Both the position numbers and the translations under genes were made by a program. The notes below the pieces were generated by a model. The model made no database searches, had not been told where the DNA came from, and saw only the letters and a program-made list of their open reading frames with translations. DNA of 64,000 nucleotides, from positions 4,218,501 through 4,282,500 of the forward strand of contig NZ_UGSI01000001.1 in NCBI RefSeq assembly GCF_900454495.1, read 5' to 3'. Source of the stretch: Paenibacillus macerans (GTDB lineage Bacteria; Bacillota; Bacilli; Paenibacillales; Paenibacillaceae). Shown piece after piece: positions 35,988 through 44,695 of the stretch; position 1 is the first letter of the stretch; every line of letters begins with the position of its first letter.

Positions 35988-37834
35988 ACCTGTCCCTCCT
36001 TTGACGATTCCTTCAGATCTTCCGCACCCGCCCGATCGATCGCCGGAATGCGAATGATAACGGTGGCGCCCTCGCCTGCCATGCTTTCCATTTGCAGACC
36101 GTACCTGCTTCCCAGTGTATAATGAATGCGCGCGTTTACATTTTTCAGGCCAAAACCGGAATCCTTCCGCTCCATGGACACGTTTTGCAGCTCACGGTTC
36201 AGCTCCTCAAGCCGCTCGCTGCCGATTCCCGGGCCGTTGTCCCGGATGCGGAAGACGACTTGCCGCTCACCCGGGAGCGTGCCTGGTTCTTCAGCGATAT
36301 GCAGTCCGATCTTTAGACTCCGGCGGCTCTCCATTCCGTACTTCACGGCATTTTCCACGATCGGCTGCAAAATAAACTTGGGCGTGTACCAAGCGGTGTT
36401 CACCTCTTCCGTAATCGAAAAAGCCAGCCGTTCTTCAAAGCGGAAGGCCTGGATCGTCAAATAATCGCGGACGTGCTGCACTTCCTCGGCAATCGTAACC
36501 CATCTCGATTTGTTGGACACCGAGAACCGCAGCATGCGCCCGAGCAGGGTCACCATTTTCACAACCGCTTCCTGCTCCCCTTCTTCCGCAGCCATGCTGA
36601 TGCTTTCCAGCGTGTTGTACATAAAATGAGGGTTGATCTGCGACTGCAGCGCGTAGAGCTCCGCTTCCTTCTGGCTTAACTCGGTCTGCACGTTTTTGGC
36701 GATCAGCTCCCGGATCATCGACACCATGAAGGTAAAGCTCCGCGCCAGCATCCCCACCTCATCCCGGGATTGAATCCCCGGATCGACGTCAAACCGGCCT
36801 TTGCCGACCTCCTTCATCAGGCGGGCCAATTTCATGAGCGGCCTCGTCACCCGGTAGGAGAAAACGGTGTAGAGGATCAAGGTCACAAGCGCGAACCCGG
36901 CAAACAGCAAACCGACGATATTCCGGGTGATGTCGGCCTGCTTCGTCAGTTCTTTCAGCGGGATGCTGTACATCAGCCTCCAGCCGTATCCGGCGGAACG
37001 CGAGCTGCTCATAATCCAGGTTTTCCCGCCCGCCTGCTTGCGGAAGCTGCCGTTTTGCACCGGATATTCGCGGATTTCGGCGTCGTAGCCGCCGATCCGC
37101 GCGCGGTCGGTATGGTAGAAAATTTCGCCCTGCCCGTTCAGCAGCCAAAATTCCGCCTGCTCGTTCCGCTCAAAATTTTGCAAAATCCGATCGATAAACG
37201 ACATTTGCACCGCGATAAACATCGTGCCGAGGCTGGTGCGGTTGTCCACGTCGTCAATTTGCTTCGTGATCATGAGGTAAGGCTCGCCGCTGCTGAATTT
37301 TAGCCCGAAATCGCTGGACAGCAGCAGCTTCGCTCCGCCCCTTAGCTCCAAGTCCTGCCCGTAGGGAATCAGCAAGCCCTTGCTGTCCAGGCCCGTAAAA
37401 TCGAGGCGGGAAGCGGAGAACAGCCGGTTTTTGGATAAAATGAACACCCCGAGAATTTCCGAATTGCTGCCTTCGAGAAACGTCTTGGACAGATAATTGT
37501 TCATTACATAGGTATCCGTATTGAGATCGGAATTGCTCTGGTAGGAATCTTTGCGCAAAATGCGCACAACGTCGGTTGAGCTGAACAACTGCTCGGGAAG
37601 CACGGCCAGCTTGCCGATATGCTGATCGATCGAGCCGTTGGCCTGATCAAGGAACTTCGGCATGTACTCGCCGATTTGCTGTACAATCGATTTTTCGTAT
37701 TGCCGGTAAGAAATGACGCCGAGCAGCGAGATGGGAAGTACGGTGAGCGCCACATAGACGATCAACAGCTTGGAGCTGAGCCGAAAATCCCGGAACCGCC
37801 GCCTTCCTCGCCTAAAAAACATACTCATCCACAT
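35984..37834 (-). CDS. YesM-type sensor histidine kinase
   Basis: A 616-aa membrane kinase: helix near 20-42, extracellular sensor (about 45-300), second helix (about 308-328), HAMP (about 330-382), phospho-His in QSQINPHFMYNTLESI, and HATPase with PIVENAVKYG and FRIRDNGPGIG. Its start lies inside the 3' end of the binding-protein gene (23-bp overlap) and its stop overlaps the regulator start, so the three proteins are made together. It probably reads out the sugar-bound state of the lipoprotein. Confidence 0.92.
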   Translation of the reverse strand: MWMSMFFRRGRRRFRDFRLSSKLLIVYVALTVLPISLLGVISYRQYEKSIVQQIGEYMPKFLDQANGSIDQHIGKLAVLPEQLFSSTDVVRILRKDSYQSNSDLNTDTYVMNNYLSKTFLEGSNSEILGVFILSKNRLFSASRLDFTGLDSKGLLIPYGQDLELRGGAKLLLSSDFGLKFSSGEPYLMITKQIDDVDNRTSLGTMFIAVQMSFIDRILQNFERNEQAEFWLLNGQGEIFYHTDRARIGGYDAEIREYPVQNGSFRKQAGGKTWIMSSSRSAGYGWRLMYSIPLKELTKQADITRNIVGLLFAGFALVTLILYTVFSYRVTRPLMKLARLMKEVGKGRFDVDPGIQSRDEVGMLARSFTFMVSMIRELIAKNVQTELSQKEAELYALQSQINPHFMYNTLESISMAAEEGEQEAVVKMVTLLGRMLRFSVSNKSRWVTIAEEVQHVRDYLTIQAFRFEERLAFSITEEVNTAWYTPKFILQPIVENAVKYGMESRRSLKIGLHIAEEPGTLPGERQVVFRIRDNGPGIGSERLEELNRELQNVSMERKDSGFGLKNVNARIHYTLGSRYGLQMESMAGEGATVIIRIPAIDRAGAEDLKESSKEGQV

Positions 37835-39092
37835 TATCCTTGGTAAAATCGAGCGGCTCCCCCATAATCACTGAATCCCCCTTCACCCGAATCTCCCCGA
37901 CATTGCGGACAACCTGGCCGTTGACGGGAGATTGGCCGTCAAGCAGGTTCACCGCCAGCACGATCGTTAAATACCCCAGCCGTTTCGGACTCCAGAGGGT
38001 GGCGTTTTTGACGGTCCCGTTCTTTAGATATTCCCGCATCAGATTCGGCGTGGACAATCCGACCGCGTGGATGCTTCCGGCCTGCCGCTTGTCTTCAAGC
38101 GCCTTGGCCGCCGCCGGCAGCGCGACGGAGGAGGTGCCGATGATTCCCGCCAAATCGGGATACTTCTCCATCAGCCTGATCGCCTCCGTGTAGGCGAGCT
38201 GCGGATCGTCATTGGCCGCGGCGGTCTCGACTAGCTTCATGTCCGGATAGTATTGCGCATTCTGAACCTTAATCCATTTCATCCACTCGTTCATGTTGGA
38301 GGCGGTGGAAGCCCCGGCCAAAACGGCGTATTGCCCCGTTTCATCCATTTGCATTGCAAGCGCATCCAACAAATGGCGCCCGAGCGTCTCCGGATCGACC
38401 ATATTGACGAACAGCTCCCGCCCTTCCGGCTCGGTATCCGAGTCCCAGGTGATCACCCTAATGCCGCTCTGCTTCGCTTCCCGCAGTACGGGCAGCAGCT
38501 TGGCCGAATCGTTGGCCGACACCGCGATCAGATCGACCTTGCGCGAAATCAGGCTTCGGATGACCCGGATTTGCTGCCCGGTGTCCGCCACCGGCGATCC
38601 TTCATACAGCAGGTTCGCCCCCAGATCTTCGGCCGCCTCGCGCGCCCCGTCCTCCACCAGATTGAAATAAGAATTCTCCGTGGCTTTCGGTACCATGCCG
38701 ATCGTGTAAGTTTCCTGGGCAACCGGGGCCGCTTGGCTATGGGTCTCCTTCTCGTTGGAATATATGACGTCGTATTTGATGGCCGCATCCCCGTTTCGGC
38801 AGCCGCCGATGACGACGGCAAGCAGTAGCAGCGCTGCAAACTGCAGCCCGGCGGACCTCGCCCTTGCAAACCGTTGTCCTGTAAATCGCAGCCCGGCAAA
38901 CCGCAGCATTGCAAACCTCGGTCCTGCAAACCTCAGTTCTGTAAACCTCAGTTCTGCAAACCGTTGTACTTTAAGTCGTTTTCCTGCAGGCCATTGTCCT
39001 ATCATCCGCTTTCCTATAATACACATTCTTATCATCCACATTTCTATAAGCCGCATATTTATAAGCCGCATTTCTGTACCCCAGCGGGGCAA
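37812..39092 (-). CDS. periplasmic-type sugar-binding lipoprotein with repetitive N-terminus
   Basis: 426 aa. The mature region is a ribose/rhamnose-type (peripla_BP_4) binding fold: YTIGMVPKATENSYFN, GAREAAEDLGANLLYEG, DLIAVSANDSAKLLPVL, IRVITWDSDTEPEGR. The hydrophobic core LQFAALLLLAVVIGGC gives lipid Cys C98. In front of it are ~80 residues of pentapeptide repeats (LRFAG-like) encoded by a 15-bp minisatellite, which is far longer than a normal signal peptide. It starts at TTG (39092), four bases after GGGGGAGG. With no permease nearby and a fused kinase operon, it is more likely a sensor than a transport subunit. Confidence 0.87.
   Translation of the reverse strand: MPRWGTEMRLINMRLIEMWMIRMCIIGKRMIGQWPAGKRLKVQRFAELRFTELRFAGPRFAMLRFAGLRFTGQRFARARSAGLQFAALLLLAVVIGGCRNGDAAIKYDVIYSNEKETHSQAAPVAQETYTIGMVPKATENSYFNLVEDGAREAAEDLGANLLYEGSPVADTGQQIRVIRSLISRKVDLIAVSANDSAKLLPVLREAKQSGIRVITWDSDTEPEGRELFVNMVDPETLGRHLLDALAMQMDETGQYAVLAGASTASNMNEWMKWIKVQNAQYYPDMKLVETAAANDDPQLAYTEAIRLMEKYPDLAGIIGTSSVALPAAAKALEDKRQAGSIHAVGLSTPNLMREYLKNGTVKNATLWSPKRLGYLTIVLAVNLLDGQSPVNGQVVRNVGEIRVKGDSVIMGEPLDFTKDNVDEYVF
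38869..39082. repeat. 15-bp minisatellite, about 14 copies
   Basis: Units such as CTGCAAACCTCAGTT and CTATCATCCGCTTTC repeat every 15 bp, drifting gradually from one form to another. They encode the pentapeptides MRLIE, MWMIR, LRFAG, QRFAR and relatives at the N-terminus of the binding protein. Confidence 0.85.
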
Positions 39093-39136
39093 GGTTCCTC
39101 CCCCTTCCTAATTGCACAATTTGATTTAGCGATTCA

Positions 39137-39165
39137 ATCGTATCCCCATGCTTTTTTGTTGTCAA
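39137..39165 (-). promoter_or_regulatory. sigma-A promoter of the sensor operon
   Basis: Minus strand: perfect -35 TTGACA (39160-39165), 17-bp spacer, -10 TACGAT (39137-39142), 45 bp before the TTG start. Upstream, 39182-39210 has repeated TTGTT motifs that could bind the AraC-type regulator. Confidence 0.75.
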
Positions 39166-39216
39166 CGCAATATCGGACTTTTAAATGTTGTTTTGTGTTG
39201 TTTCTTGTTGATTCCA

Positions 39217-39246
39217 TTGTCCGCTTCGAAAAGGCAAAGGTATAAT
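39217..39246 (+). promoter_or_regulatory. promoter of the truncated MBL gene
   Basis: -35 TTGTCC (39217-39222), 18-bp spacer, -10 TATAAT (39241-39246), 42 bp before the ATG at 39288. It is divergent from the sensor operon promoter. Confidence 0.55.
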
Positions 39247-39287
39247 ATGGTTTGAATGTAGATTTGAAGTTTGGTGAGAGGGGACAG

Positions 39288-39790
39288 ATGATGGGCTTAG
39301 TTGACGGTACCTGGTTTACCGTAGAAACGATTGACAACCGAACCTACGCCATTAGTGAATACGGCCATTGGGAGAAGGCCCACTCTTTTTTGCTGATCGG
39401 TGAAGACAAAGCCGCCCTTATAGATACAGGGCTAGGCATAGACAATATTAAAAGAATTGCGGATAAGCTGACCCGCTTGCCGATCATTGTCATCACGACG
39501 CATGTCCATTGGGATCATATCGGGAGCCATGGCGAATTCGATAGCATTTTGGTACACGAAGCCGAACGCGACTGGCTGGTTCATGGGCATTCCCGGGGTT
39601 GCCGATCGAGGTCATCCGTAAAGATGTGAGGCGCGATATCAGCCGCCCTGCTCCAAGGCGCTTCTAACCCCCAACCCGTTCAGCTTTCTTGTACGGGTGG
39701 TCCTTGAACGAAGGGCCCCAGGCGAGCGAAACGCTGCTGAGCATCAAAGCAGGAGTCCGCCGATAAGTCGCGGGGATTTTTTCATTCGCC
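39288..39790 (+). pseudogene. truncated metallo-beta-lactamase-fold hydrolase
   Basis: The ATG at 39288 has GAGAGGGGACAG upstream. The frame gives a normal MBL N-terminus with LIDTGLGIDNIKRI and the metal motif THVHWDHIGSHGEF, then stops at 39629 (113 codons against ~250 expected). One frame over, the sequence continues GIPGLPIEVIRKDVRRDISR to about 39660, then decays. The second metal-binding half is missing, so the product should be inactive. A frameshift near 39592 followed by deletion is the simplest explanation. Confidence 0.7.
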
Positions 39791-39837
39791 GATAAAACTA
39801 ACAGAAACTAGACTGCCTGAGAAACTTCAGCGAATAA

Positions 39838-40150
39838 CATAAGGACCTAAAGTGTCGTTATTTCGGCGATCCCCGCCCATTTGAGAGGGATAGCGGCATT
39901 TTATGTCTCTATTTTCCCTCGTCGCAAGGAAATACCCGCGTACTGAACCGTTCAGAGGAAAATAAGTACATAAAATGCCGCTAATGGGGATAAACAGGCT
40001 AGGTTTCGGATATTAAGCGCCTAAAGTGCCGCTATTTTGAAGGGCGACGATGATAGGTCAGCAGATAGATCAGTAGGTAGTCAGTAGGTAGTCAGCTGGT
40101 TGGTCGTTCCAGCAGCCGGCTGTCAAGCGCCGATTTCTAGGTTGAGCCCG
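39838..40150. repeat. interspersed ~300-bp repeat, copy D
   Basis: It matches copies B and C along its full length, including CCTCGTCGCAAGGAAATA, AATAAGTACATAAAATGCCG, CTAATGGGGATAAACAGG, CTAGGTTTCGGATATTAAG, TGGTCGTTCCAGCAGCCGGC and TTTCTAGGTTGAGCCC. An internal TAGTCAGTAGG duplication is specific to this copy. The 166 bp after it hold no gene. Confidence 0.88.
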
Positions 40151-40316
40151 GTTTTAGGGGCAACAACTCCCCCAAACGTTTGTCCTCCCCCCCTCATTGG
40201 AAAAATCCAATAGATTGGTGGATAGCGAACGTCATTTTGAGCTCAGAACATTGTGCCAGGCCGCAGCAACCTGACTCCCGGCTATATTAGAGCTGGAATA
40301 TCGGCTTAAAACCCGC

Positions 40317-41993
40317 TTAGATTTTGCTCAACTCCTCCAAAAAGGCCGGTCTTCCACTATACAATGTCATTAGTTCATCGACCATTTGTAGTTGATGAGC
40401 CTTACCCGCTATCTTTTTGTATCTCGTAAGAATGCCGCATACGTTCCGGTAATGTTTTCGTGTGGACGAAGCTTTCGCCGCCAAGCGAATATGCTCCTGA
40501 TACAACGTTAGCACCTCGTCCTTAAACCGCTCTGACAGCCTGTCGGCATAGGTTTCAATTTCGTCCGGATGCTGCCTTACATACTCCACGAGTCCGTCCA
40601 GATCGTTTTCCGCTTCAACCAGCTTAAGGTACAGCCTTTCGCCGCGCCAGCCCTTTTGTTCCATCAACTCTTGCTTTAATTGACGATAAAATACTTTCTT
40701 ATCTCCGCCAATCGATTGCTTCAGCAGGCTGTAATATTCAATATGTCCATCCAGCAGCAGCTCTTTGGCCAGTTTGACCTGTTCTTCCTTAAGCGATAGT
40801 TGTTGATAGGCGTCATACCTTATTTTTTTCCATTGGAAAACGAGGCCCCGGGAGGCTTCATCTTGAGCTTCACCTTCCAAAGCCAAGTCCACGACTTTAT
40901 GAAAGTCCCCCGCCTCCATAAACTTGCCCATATACCATTCCCGAAAAAAAGGGAACCGGAGATTTTCCGTGATAAAATGTTCGTTTTCTTCAGGTGTGCC
41001 GTATTCCTGTATGATCCCAAACAATATGCGTAACATACTTTCATTACTGTATTTCTTGTACTCGTTGTCGGCATTTTGGCGGATCAAGTGTTCGATCTGC
41101 GCTCTCAGCTTGCTCCTGAACGCTTCAACGTCGGCAAAACCGGCGCATATTTCAAGCAGTCCGTTTTGGTAATCATCCCATCTCCCGCAGAGCCCGCCTT
41201 CGATCCGGTCCATCAACTTATTAAAAACCTGCTCTCGCCCATCCGCATCCAGATCGTGGCTTTCCCCGGCGATCTCCCCGATCAGTTCCAGCGCTTCATC
41301 GGCCAAAACGCCGATGTCCCCGTCCGAATCGTCGGCATACTCAAAAGCTTCCATAGTTTCTTCCAGTAACAAAAGGGTGATATCCAAAGCCAGCGGGAGG
41401 TTATCCGTCCCCCTTGCCTTCTCTAATATTTCACTCATCTCTTGCGTAAAATCATAGGTTTCCCCATACGGAATGAAGCCGTCCCGGCCCGTATATTTTC
41501 TGGCGATAGCTTGGATCAGCTTCCGGCAATTCTCCAGTTCCTGTTTGTCGTCCCCCTTGGCATATTTGACCAAAAGGGAATTTCTTAGCATCGCATCCCC
41601 CCGGGCAACTTCCATGATAATCCCGACCAACTCTTCCTTGGGAAGCTGATCGAGCACCTCTTTCAACACCGGCTGCCTTTCCGTCCCCGGTTGCTCCGTT
41701 TCGTTACGCTCCTCTTCCTCACTGCTTAACATATCCGACAGTTCATAGTAAGCCGCCACTTTGTGCTTGCAAATAGGACCGTAAGAATAAGGGCAATCAC
41801 AATGGGAATAGAGAATGTCCCCGTTCTCGCCAAGCTTGACGACGACCTCGTAATCGTCGCTGCCTTCCACTTGGATAATATATTCACGATCCCCTTGGTG
41901 ATAGACGTCAACAACACGGTCATCTATGTAGTAGTCGTATCCCTTAGTTAAAACCGCTTCGGCTATATCGTTCTCGAAATGGTTGATATTCAT
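40317..41993 (-). CDS. SWIM zinc-finger protein
   Basis: A 558-aa cytoplasmic protein. The N-terminal SWIM zinc site is C65-D-C67 in SHCDCPYSYG and C75-K-H77, a fold that binds DNA or proteins. The remaining ~470 residues are helical and acidic, with an EEEERNETEQ linker and repeat-like helices, as in family members found near Snf2 helicases. No helicase is adjacent here. A ~50-bp segment at 59850-59900 resembles its 3' end. The partner and function are unknown. Confidence 0.85.
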   Translation of the reverse strand: MNINHFENDIAEAVLTKGYDYYIDDRVVDVYHQGDREYIIQVEGSDDYEVVVKLGENGDILYSHCDCPYSYGPICKHKVAAYYELSDMLSSEEEERNETEQPGTERQPVLKEVLDQLPKEELVGIIMEVARGDAMLRNSLLVKYAKGDDKQELENCRKLIQAIARKYTGRDGFIPYGETYDFTQEMSEILEKARGTDNLPLALDITLLLLEETMEAFEYADDSDGDIGVLADEALELIGEIAGESHDLDADGREQVFNKLMDRIEGGLCGRWDDYQNGLLEICAGFADVEAFRSKLRAQIEHLIRQNADNEYKKYSNESMLRILFGIIQEYGTPEENEHFITENLRFPFFREWYMGKFMEAGDFHKVVDLALEGEAQDEASRGLVFQWKKIRYDAYQQLSLKEEQVKLAKELLLDGHIEYYSLLKQSIGGDKKVFYRQLKQELMEQKGWRGERLYLKLVEAENDLDGLVEYVRQHPDEIETYADRLSERFKDEVLTLYQEHIRLAAKASSTRKHYRNVCGILTRYKKIAGKAHQLQMVDELMTLYSGRPAFLEELSKI

Positions 41994-42143
41994 GGCTATT
42001 CCCTCGTTTTCCCTAATATTGATAGTTTATTTCTAATATAGCACACGAATTCTCACGATAGAGTCATGGAAGGAAAAAAGTATCTTTTGTCGAAATTTAT
42101 AGGAGATAGCTCGAAAATGCTCGAAATGAAGGGGGGTGCAATC

Positions 42144-42323
42144 ATGGAAAAAACGATCGTACATAAGCTTGTTGACGAAGTGATGGACGAAGTGCTCTCG
42201 AGCAACCGTGAAGCCCTGGATAGCGCAGGAGTTTCCAAGGCCAGTGTGGAATTGGCCGTCCGGTTGTCGGCGATGACGACCGTGAAAATCCTCGAAAAGC
42301 TCGAACTGATCGAAAAAGATTAA
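42144..42323 (+). CDS. small hypothetical protein, 59 aa
   Basis: The ATG at 42144 follows GGGGGG at seven bases; the frame back to 42066 has no RBS. The product is a soluble, probably all-helical protein starting MEKTIVHKLVDEVMDEVLSS and ending EKLELIEKD. I do not recognise it. It lies upstream of a bidirectional terminator and is divergent from the SWIM gene. Confidence 0.6.
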   Translation: MEKTIVHKLVDEVMDEVLSSNREALDSAGVSKASVELAVRLSAMTTVKILEKLELIEKD

Positions 42324-42383
42324 AGAGTTTTTTGACGCTGATCCGGGTCACTCAATCCAAGTGAATGAAATGTTCCGAAGACG

Positions 42384-42425
42384 AAAAAACCCGAACGTTG
42401 TAGAATAGACATCGTTCGGGTTTTT
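42384..42425. terminator. bidirectional intrinsic terminator
   Basis: AAAAACCCGAACG and CGTTCGGGTTTTT flank a 15-nt loop. It serves the small plus-strand gene and the minus-strand epimerase operon (stop at 42429). Confidence 0.9.
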
Positions 42426-42428
42426 GGC

Positions 42429-43493
42429 TCAATCCACTTCAATCCCTAATCCATATTCATCCGACAAGGTTATATAAGGTCCGTCGCAGGTGAAGCCGCC
42501 CCGGATTTTTTCGTTTTCTTTAAAATACATAAAACTGTCTAAGTCTCCATAGATGAAGTTCGGTCTGGATGCCACCAAAGCCGCGCCGGCCGCGATCCCG
42601 ATCCGGCTCTCCATCATACAGCCGAGCATGCATTTTATTCCGCTTGCTTCCGCGATGGCGTTGATCTGCAATGCTCGATAAAGGCCGCCGCATTTCATCA
42701 ATTTAATATTGATGAGGTCCACCGCCTCTTTCTTCACCAGCTTGATTGCATCCTGCGGAGAAAAACAGCTTTCATCGGCCATGATTTTCAGAGGCGATTT
42801 CGCGCGGACGTAGCTAAGCCCGTCGATGTCCCAATGAGGGACCGGCTGTTCCACCGCCTCTACACCGTATTCGGCGTAGCTGTGAATGACGCGGATCGCA
42901 TCGCCGGCGGACCAGCCTTGATTGGCGTCCACTTTTAACCGGATGGCCCCGCCGACCGCTTCCCTGATCCGCCGGATCGCTTCAATATCGTCATCCGGAT
43001 TCAGGCCTGCCTTGACCTTGATCTGGCGGAATCCTTGTTCCGCCAACCGGACCGCTTCCTTGGCCATGTCTTCCGGAGCGCCGATGCCGATCGTCCTGTC
43101 CGTCTCCATTTGCTTGGCCATTCCGCCGAGCAGGCGATACAACGGCAGCTTCGCATATTGGCCCATAATATCGTAAAGGGCGATATCGATGGCCGCCTTG
43201 GCGGCGGCATTATGAACCAGCGTTTTGTCCATCAAGTAGTGAATAGAATCAATGCTGAACGGGTCCAGTCCGATTAATGCCTGCTTCAAAAGGAGGATCG
43301 CATTTACGATCGTGTCGGCCGATTCGCCGGTCACAAACGTGGCCCCGGTTCCTTCTCCGTAACCGGCAAGACCTTCATCCGTTTCAATCCTGACGATGAC
43401 GGTTTCGCTATAATCAATGGTGCCCAGGGCAATGACGACCGGCTGCCGCAATTCCAGCCTTAGCTTTTTCGCCGTAATCTCTTTGATTTTCAT
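42429..43493 (-). CDS. dipeptide (L-Ala-D/L-Glu) epimerase, enolase superfamily
   Basis: A 354-aa enzyme that epimerises the alpha carbon of dipeptides, typically L-Ala-D-Glu from peptidoglycan. Catalytic and metal residues are present: K159-x-K161 (IKVKAG), D189 (LKVDANQGW), E215 (VEQPV), D240 (MADES) and K264 (INIKLMKCGG). It overlaps the preceding XRE-cupin gene by 4 bp and is the last gene of a four-gene operon with a serine peptidase-like hydrolase, suggesting recycling of cell-wall peptides. Exact dipeptide specificity is not readable. Confidence 0.9.
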   Translation of the reverse strand: MKIKEITAKKLRLELRQPVVIALGTIDYSETVIVRIETDEGLAGYGEGTGATFVTGESADTIVNAILLLKQALIGLDPFSIDSIHYLMDKTLVHNAAAKAAIDIALYDIMGQYAKLPLYRLLGGMAKQMETDRTIGIGAPEDMAKEAVRLAEQGFRQIKVKAGLNPDDDIEAIRRIREAVGGAIRLKVDANQGWSAGDAIRVIHSYAEYGVEAVEQPVPHWDIDGLSYVRAKSPLKIMADESCFSPQDAIKLVKKEAVDLINIKLMKCGGLYRALQINAIAEASGIKCMLGCMMESRIGIAAGAALVASRPNFIYGDLDSFMYFKENEKIRGGFTCDGPYITLSDEYGLGIEVD

Positions 43494-44113
43494 CGAGTTA
43501 TGCGCCCTCCTCCCTGTTCATTTTTTTGCCAATGGGGATGCATGTTTCCGAGCACGACAAAAACCTTGGCCTCTTTTGTACCGGGGTTATACACCAGATG
43601 GGGCACATTTTTCTTCATATAAAGGCTGTCCCCTTCTTCCAGGCGATAGGTCCGTTTATCCGTCCGGTATTCGATGCACCCTTCGAGCACATAACAAAAT
43701 TCCACAAAATCATGAGTCACCATTTCATCATAGTCCGTCTTCCCCGCTTCAATCCTCACCAGCATAAACGACATATCCGGCTTCTCGCCATTTTTCAACC
43801 GGATCGGCGACAGCAGCCGATATTTGGCATGCGCCTGCGGAAAGGTCAACTCTGCCGCCCCTTCCCCGGCCGCGATAAAAACATCCGCCGGCACTTCATA
43901 TTCCAATAGAAACAGCAGCTCAACATTCAGCGTTCTGGCGAGTTTTCTAAGGACGGACAGGGAGGGTTCCGCCAAATTGCGTTCAATTTGCGAAATGTAA
44001 GCGGGCGTGACGCCGGCCAAATCGGCTAAAGCCATGGACGACAGCCCCTGCTCCCGCCTTAAGTCCCTGATTTTTTCACCCTTCAGCTTAAAAGAAACTT
44101 CCTTATTGCTAAT
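43490..44113 (-). CDS. XRE-family regulator with cupin domain, probable ATT start
   Basis: A helix-turn-helix (about 10-65, GVTPAYISQIERNLAEPS) plus a C-terminal cupin (about 100-205, VTHDFVEFCYVLEGCIEYRT, GDSLYMKKNVPHLVYNPG). The first ATG in frame (44035) would remove the first HTH helix (IRDLRREQGLSSMALADLA). An ideal AGGAGG lies eight bases before an in-frame ATT at 44113, giving 207 aa with a complete HTH. No ATG, GTG or TTG exists in between, so ATT initiation, as in infC, is inferred. The RBS overlaps the stop of the upstream paralog. Confidence 0.8.
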   Translation of the reverse strand: MSNKEVSFKLKGEKIRDLRREQGLSSMALADLAGVTPAYISQIERNLAEPSLSVLRKLARTLNVELLFLLEYEVPADVFIAAGEGAAELTFPQAHAKYRLLSPIRLKNGEKPDMSFMLVRIEAGKTDYDEMVTHDFVEFCYVLEGCIEYRTDKRTYRLEEGDSLYMKKNVPHLVYNPGTKEAKVFVVLGNMHPHWQKNEQGGGRITR

Positions 44114-44117
44114 GGCG

Positions 44118-44675
44118 CTAACCTCCTATCGTGGATTTGACAATCCATAGAATGGTCGCCGGCTCTTCGTTCGGATTAAAAAGATAATGTCCTGTTTTCC
44201 TGGGAATAAAAATGCTGCCGCCTGTTTCGATCCGCACGCTGTCATTTCCGTATCGATACTCAAGCTGCCCTTCCAGGACATAGATGCCTTCGTCCGTATC
44301 CATCGATAAATCCTCGGTGGAGATCCGTTCATGGGGAGGAATCTCCAAACGGAGCACCTCGATTTCCGGAGGTTGGGCGCTTCTCCAGGCCATCGGCGTC
44401 AACACCACGCACTCCCCGGGCAGGTTCAGGAATTTGATCGTTGCCCGCTCGATTTTGCGAAGCACGATCACCTCTTCATCGGGCTCTTCGGCAAACATCA
44501 GAGTGGCCGGGATGTCCAGCTCCTCGGAAAGCTCTCTCAGTACCGGCAGCGAGGGCTCTTGACGGTTATTTTCCAGGTTGGACAGATAACCCGTGGTGAC
44601 TCCAATCCGCTTCGCCAATTCCGCTAGGGTGAGATTTTTCTGTTTTCTCGCTTCTCGCAGTATATCTCCCAACAT
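44118..44675 (-). CDS. XRE-family regulator with cupin domain
   Basis: A 185-aa transcription factor: HTH at about 5-60 (LREARKQKNLTLAELAKRIG, VTTGYLSNLENNRQEPS) and a cupin at about 105-183 (DTDEGIYVLEGQLEYRYGND, GGSIFIPRKTGHYLFNP). The cupin probably senses a small metabolite. It is 20 bp downstream of the serine hydrolase and is followed at once by a paralogous regulator, an unusual tandem pair. It likely controls this operon. Confidence 0.9.
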   Translation of the reverse strand: MLGDILREARKQKNLTLAELAKRIGVTTGYLSNLENNRQEPSLPVLRELSEELDIPATLMFAEEPDEEVIVLRKIERATIKFLNLPGECVVLTPMAWRSAQPPEIEVLRLEIPPHERISTEDLSMDTDEGIYVLEGQLEYRYGNDSVRIETGGSIFIPRKTGHYLFNPNEEPATILWIVKSTIGG

Positions 44676-44695
44676 ACTAATGAGTCCTTTTTGTT

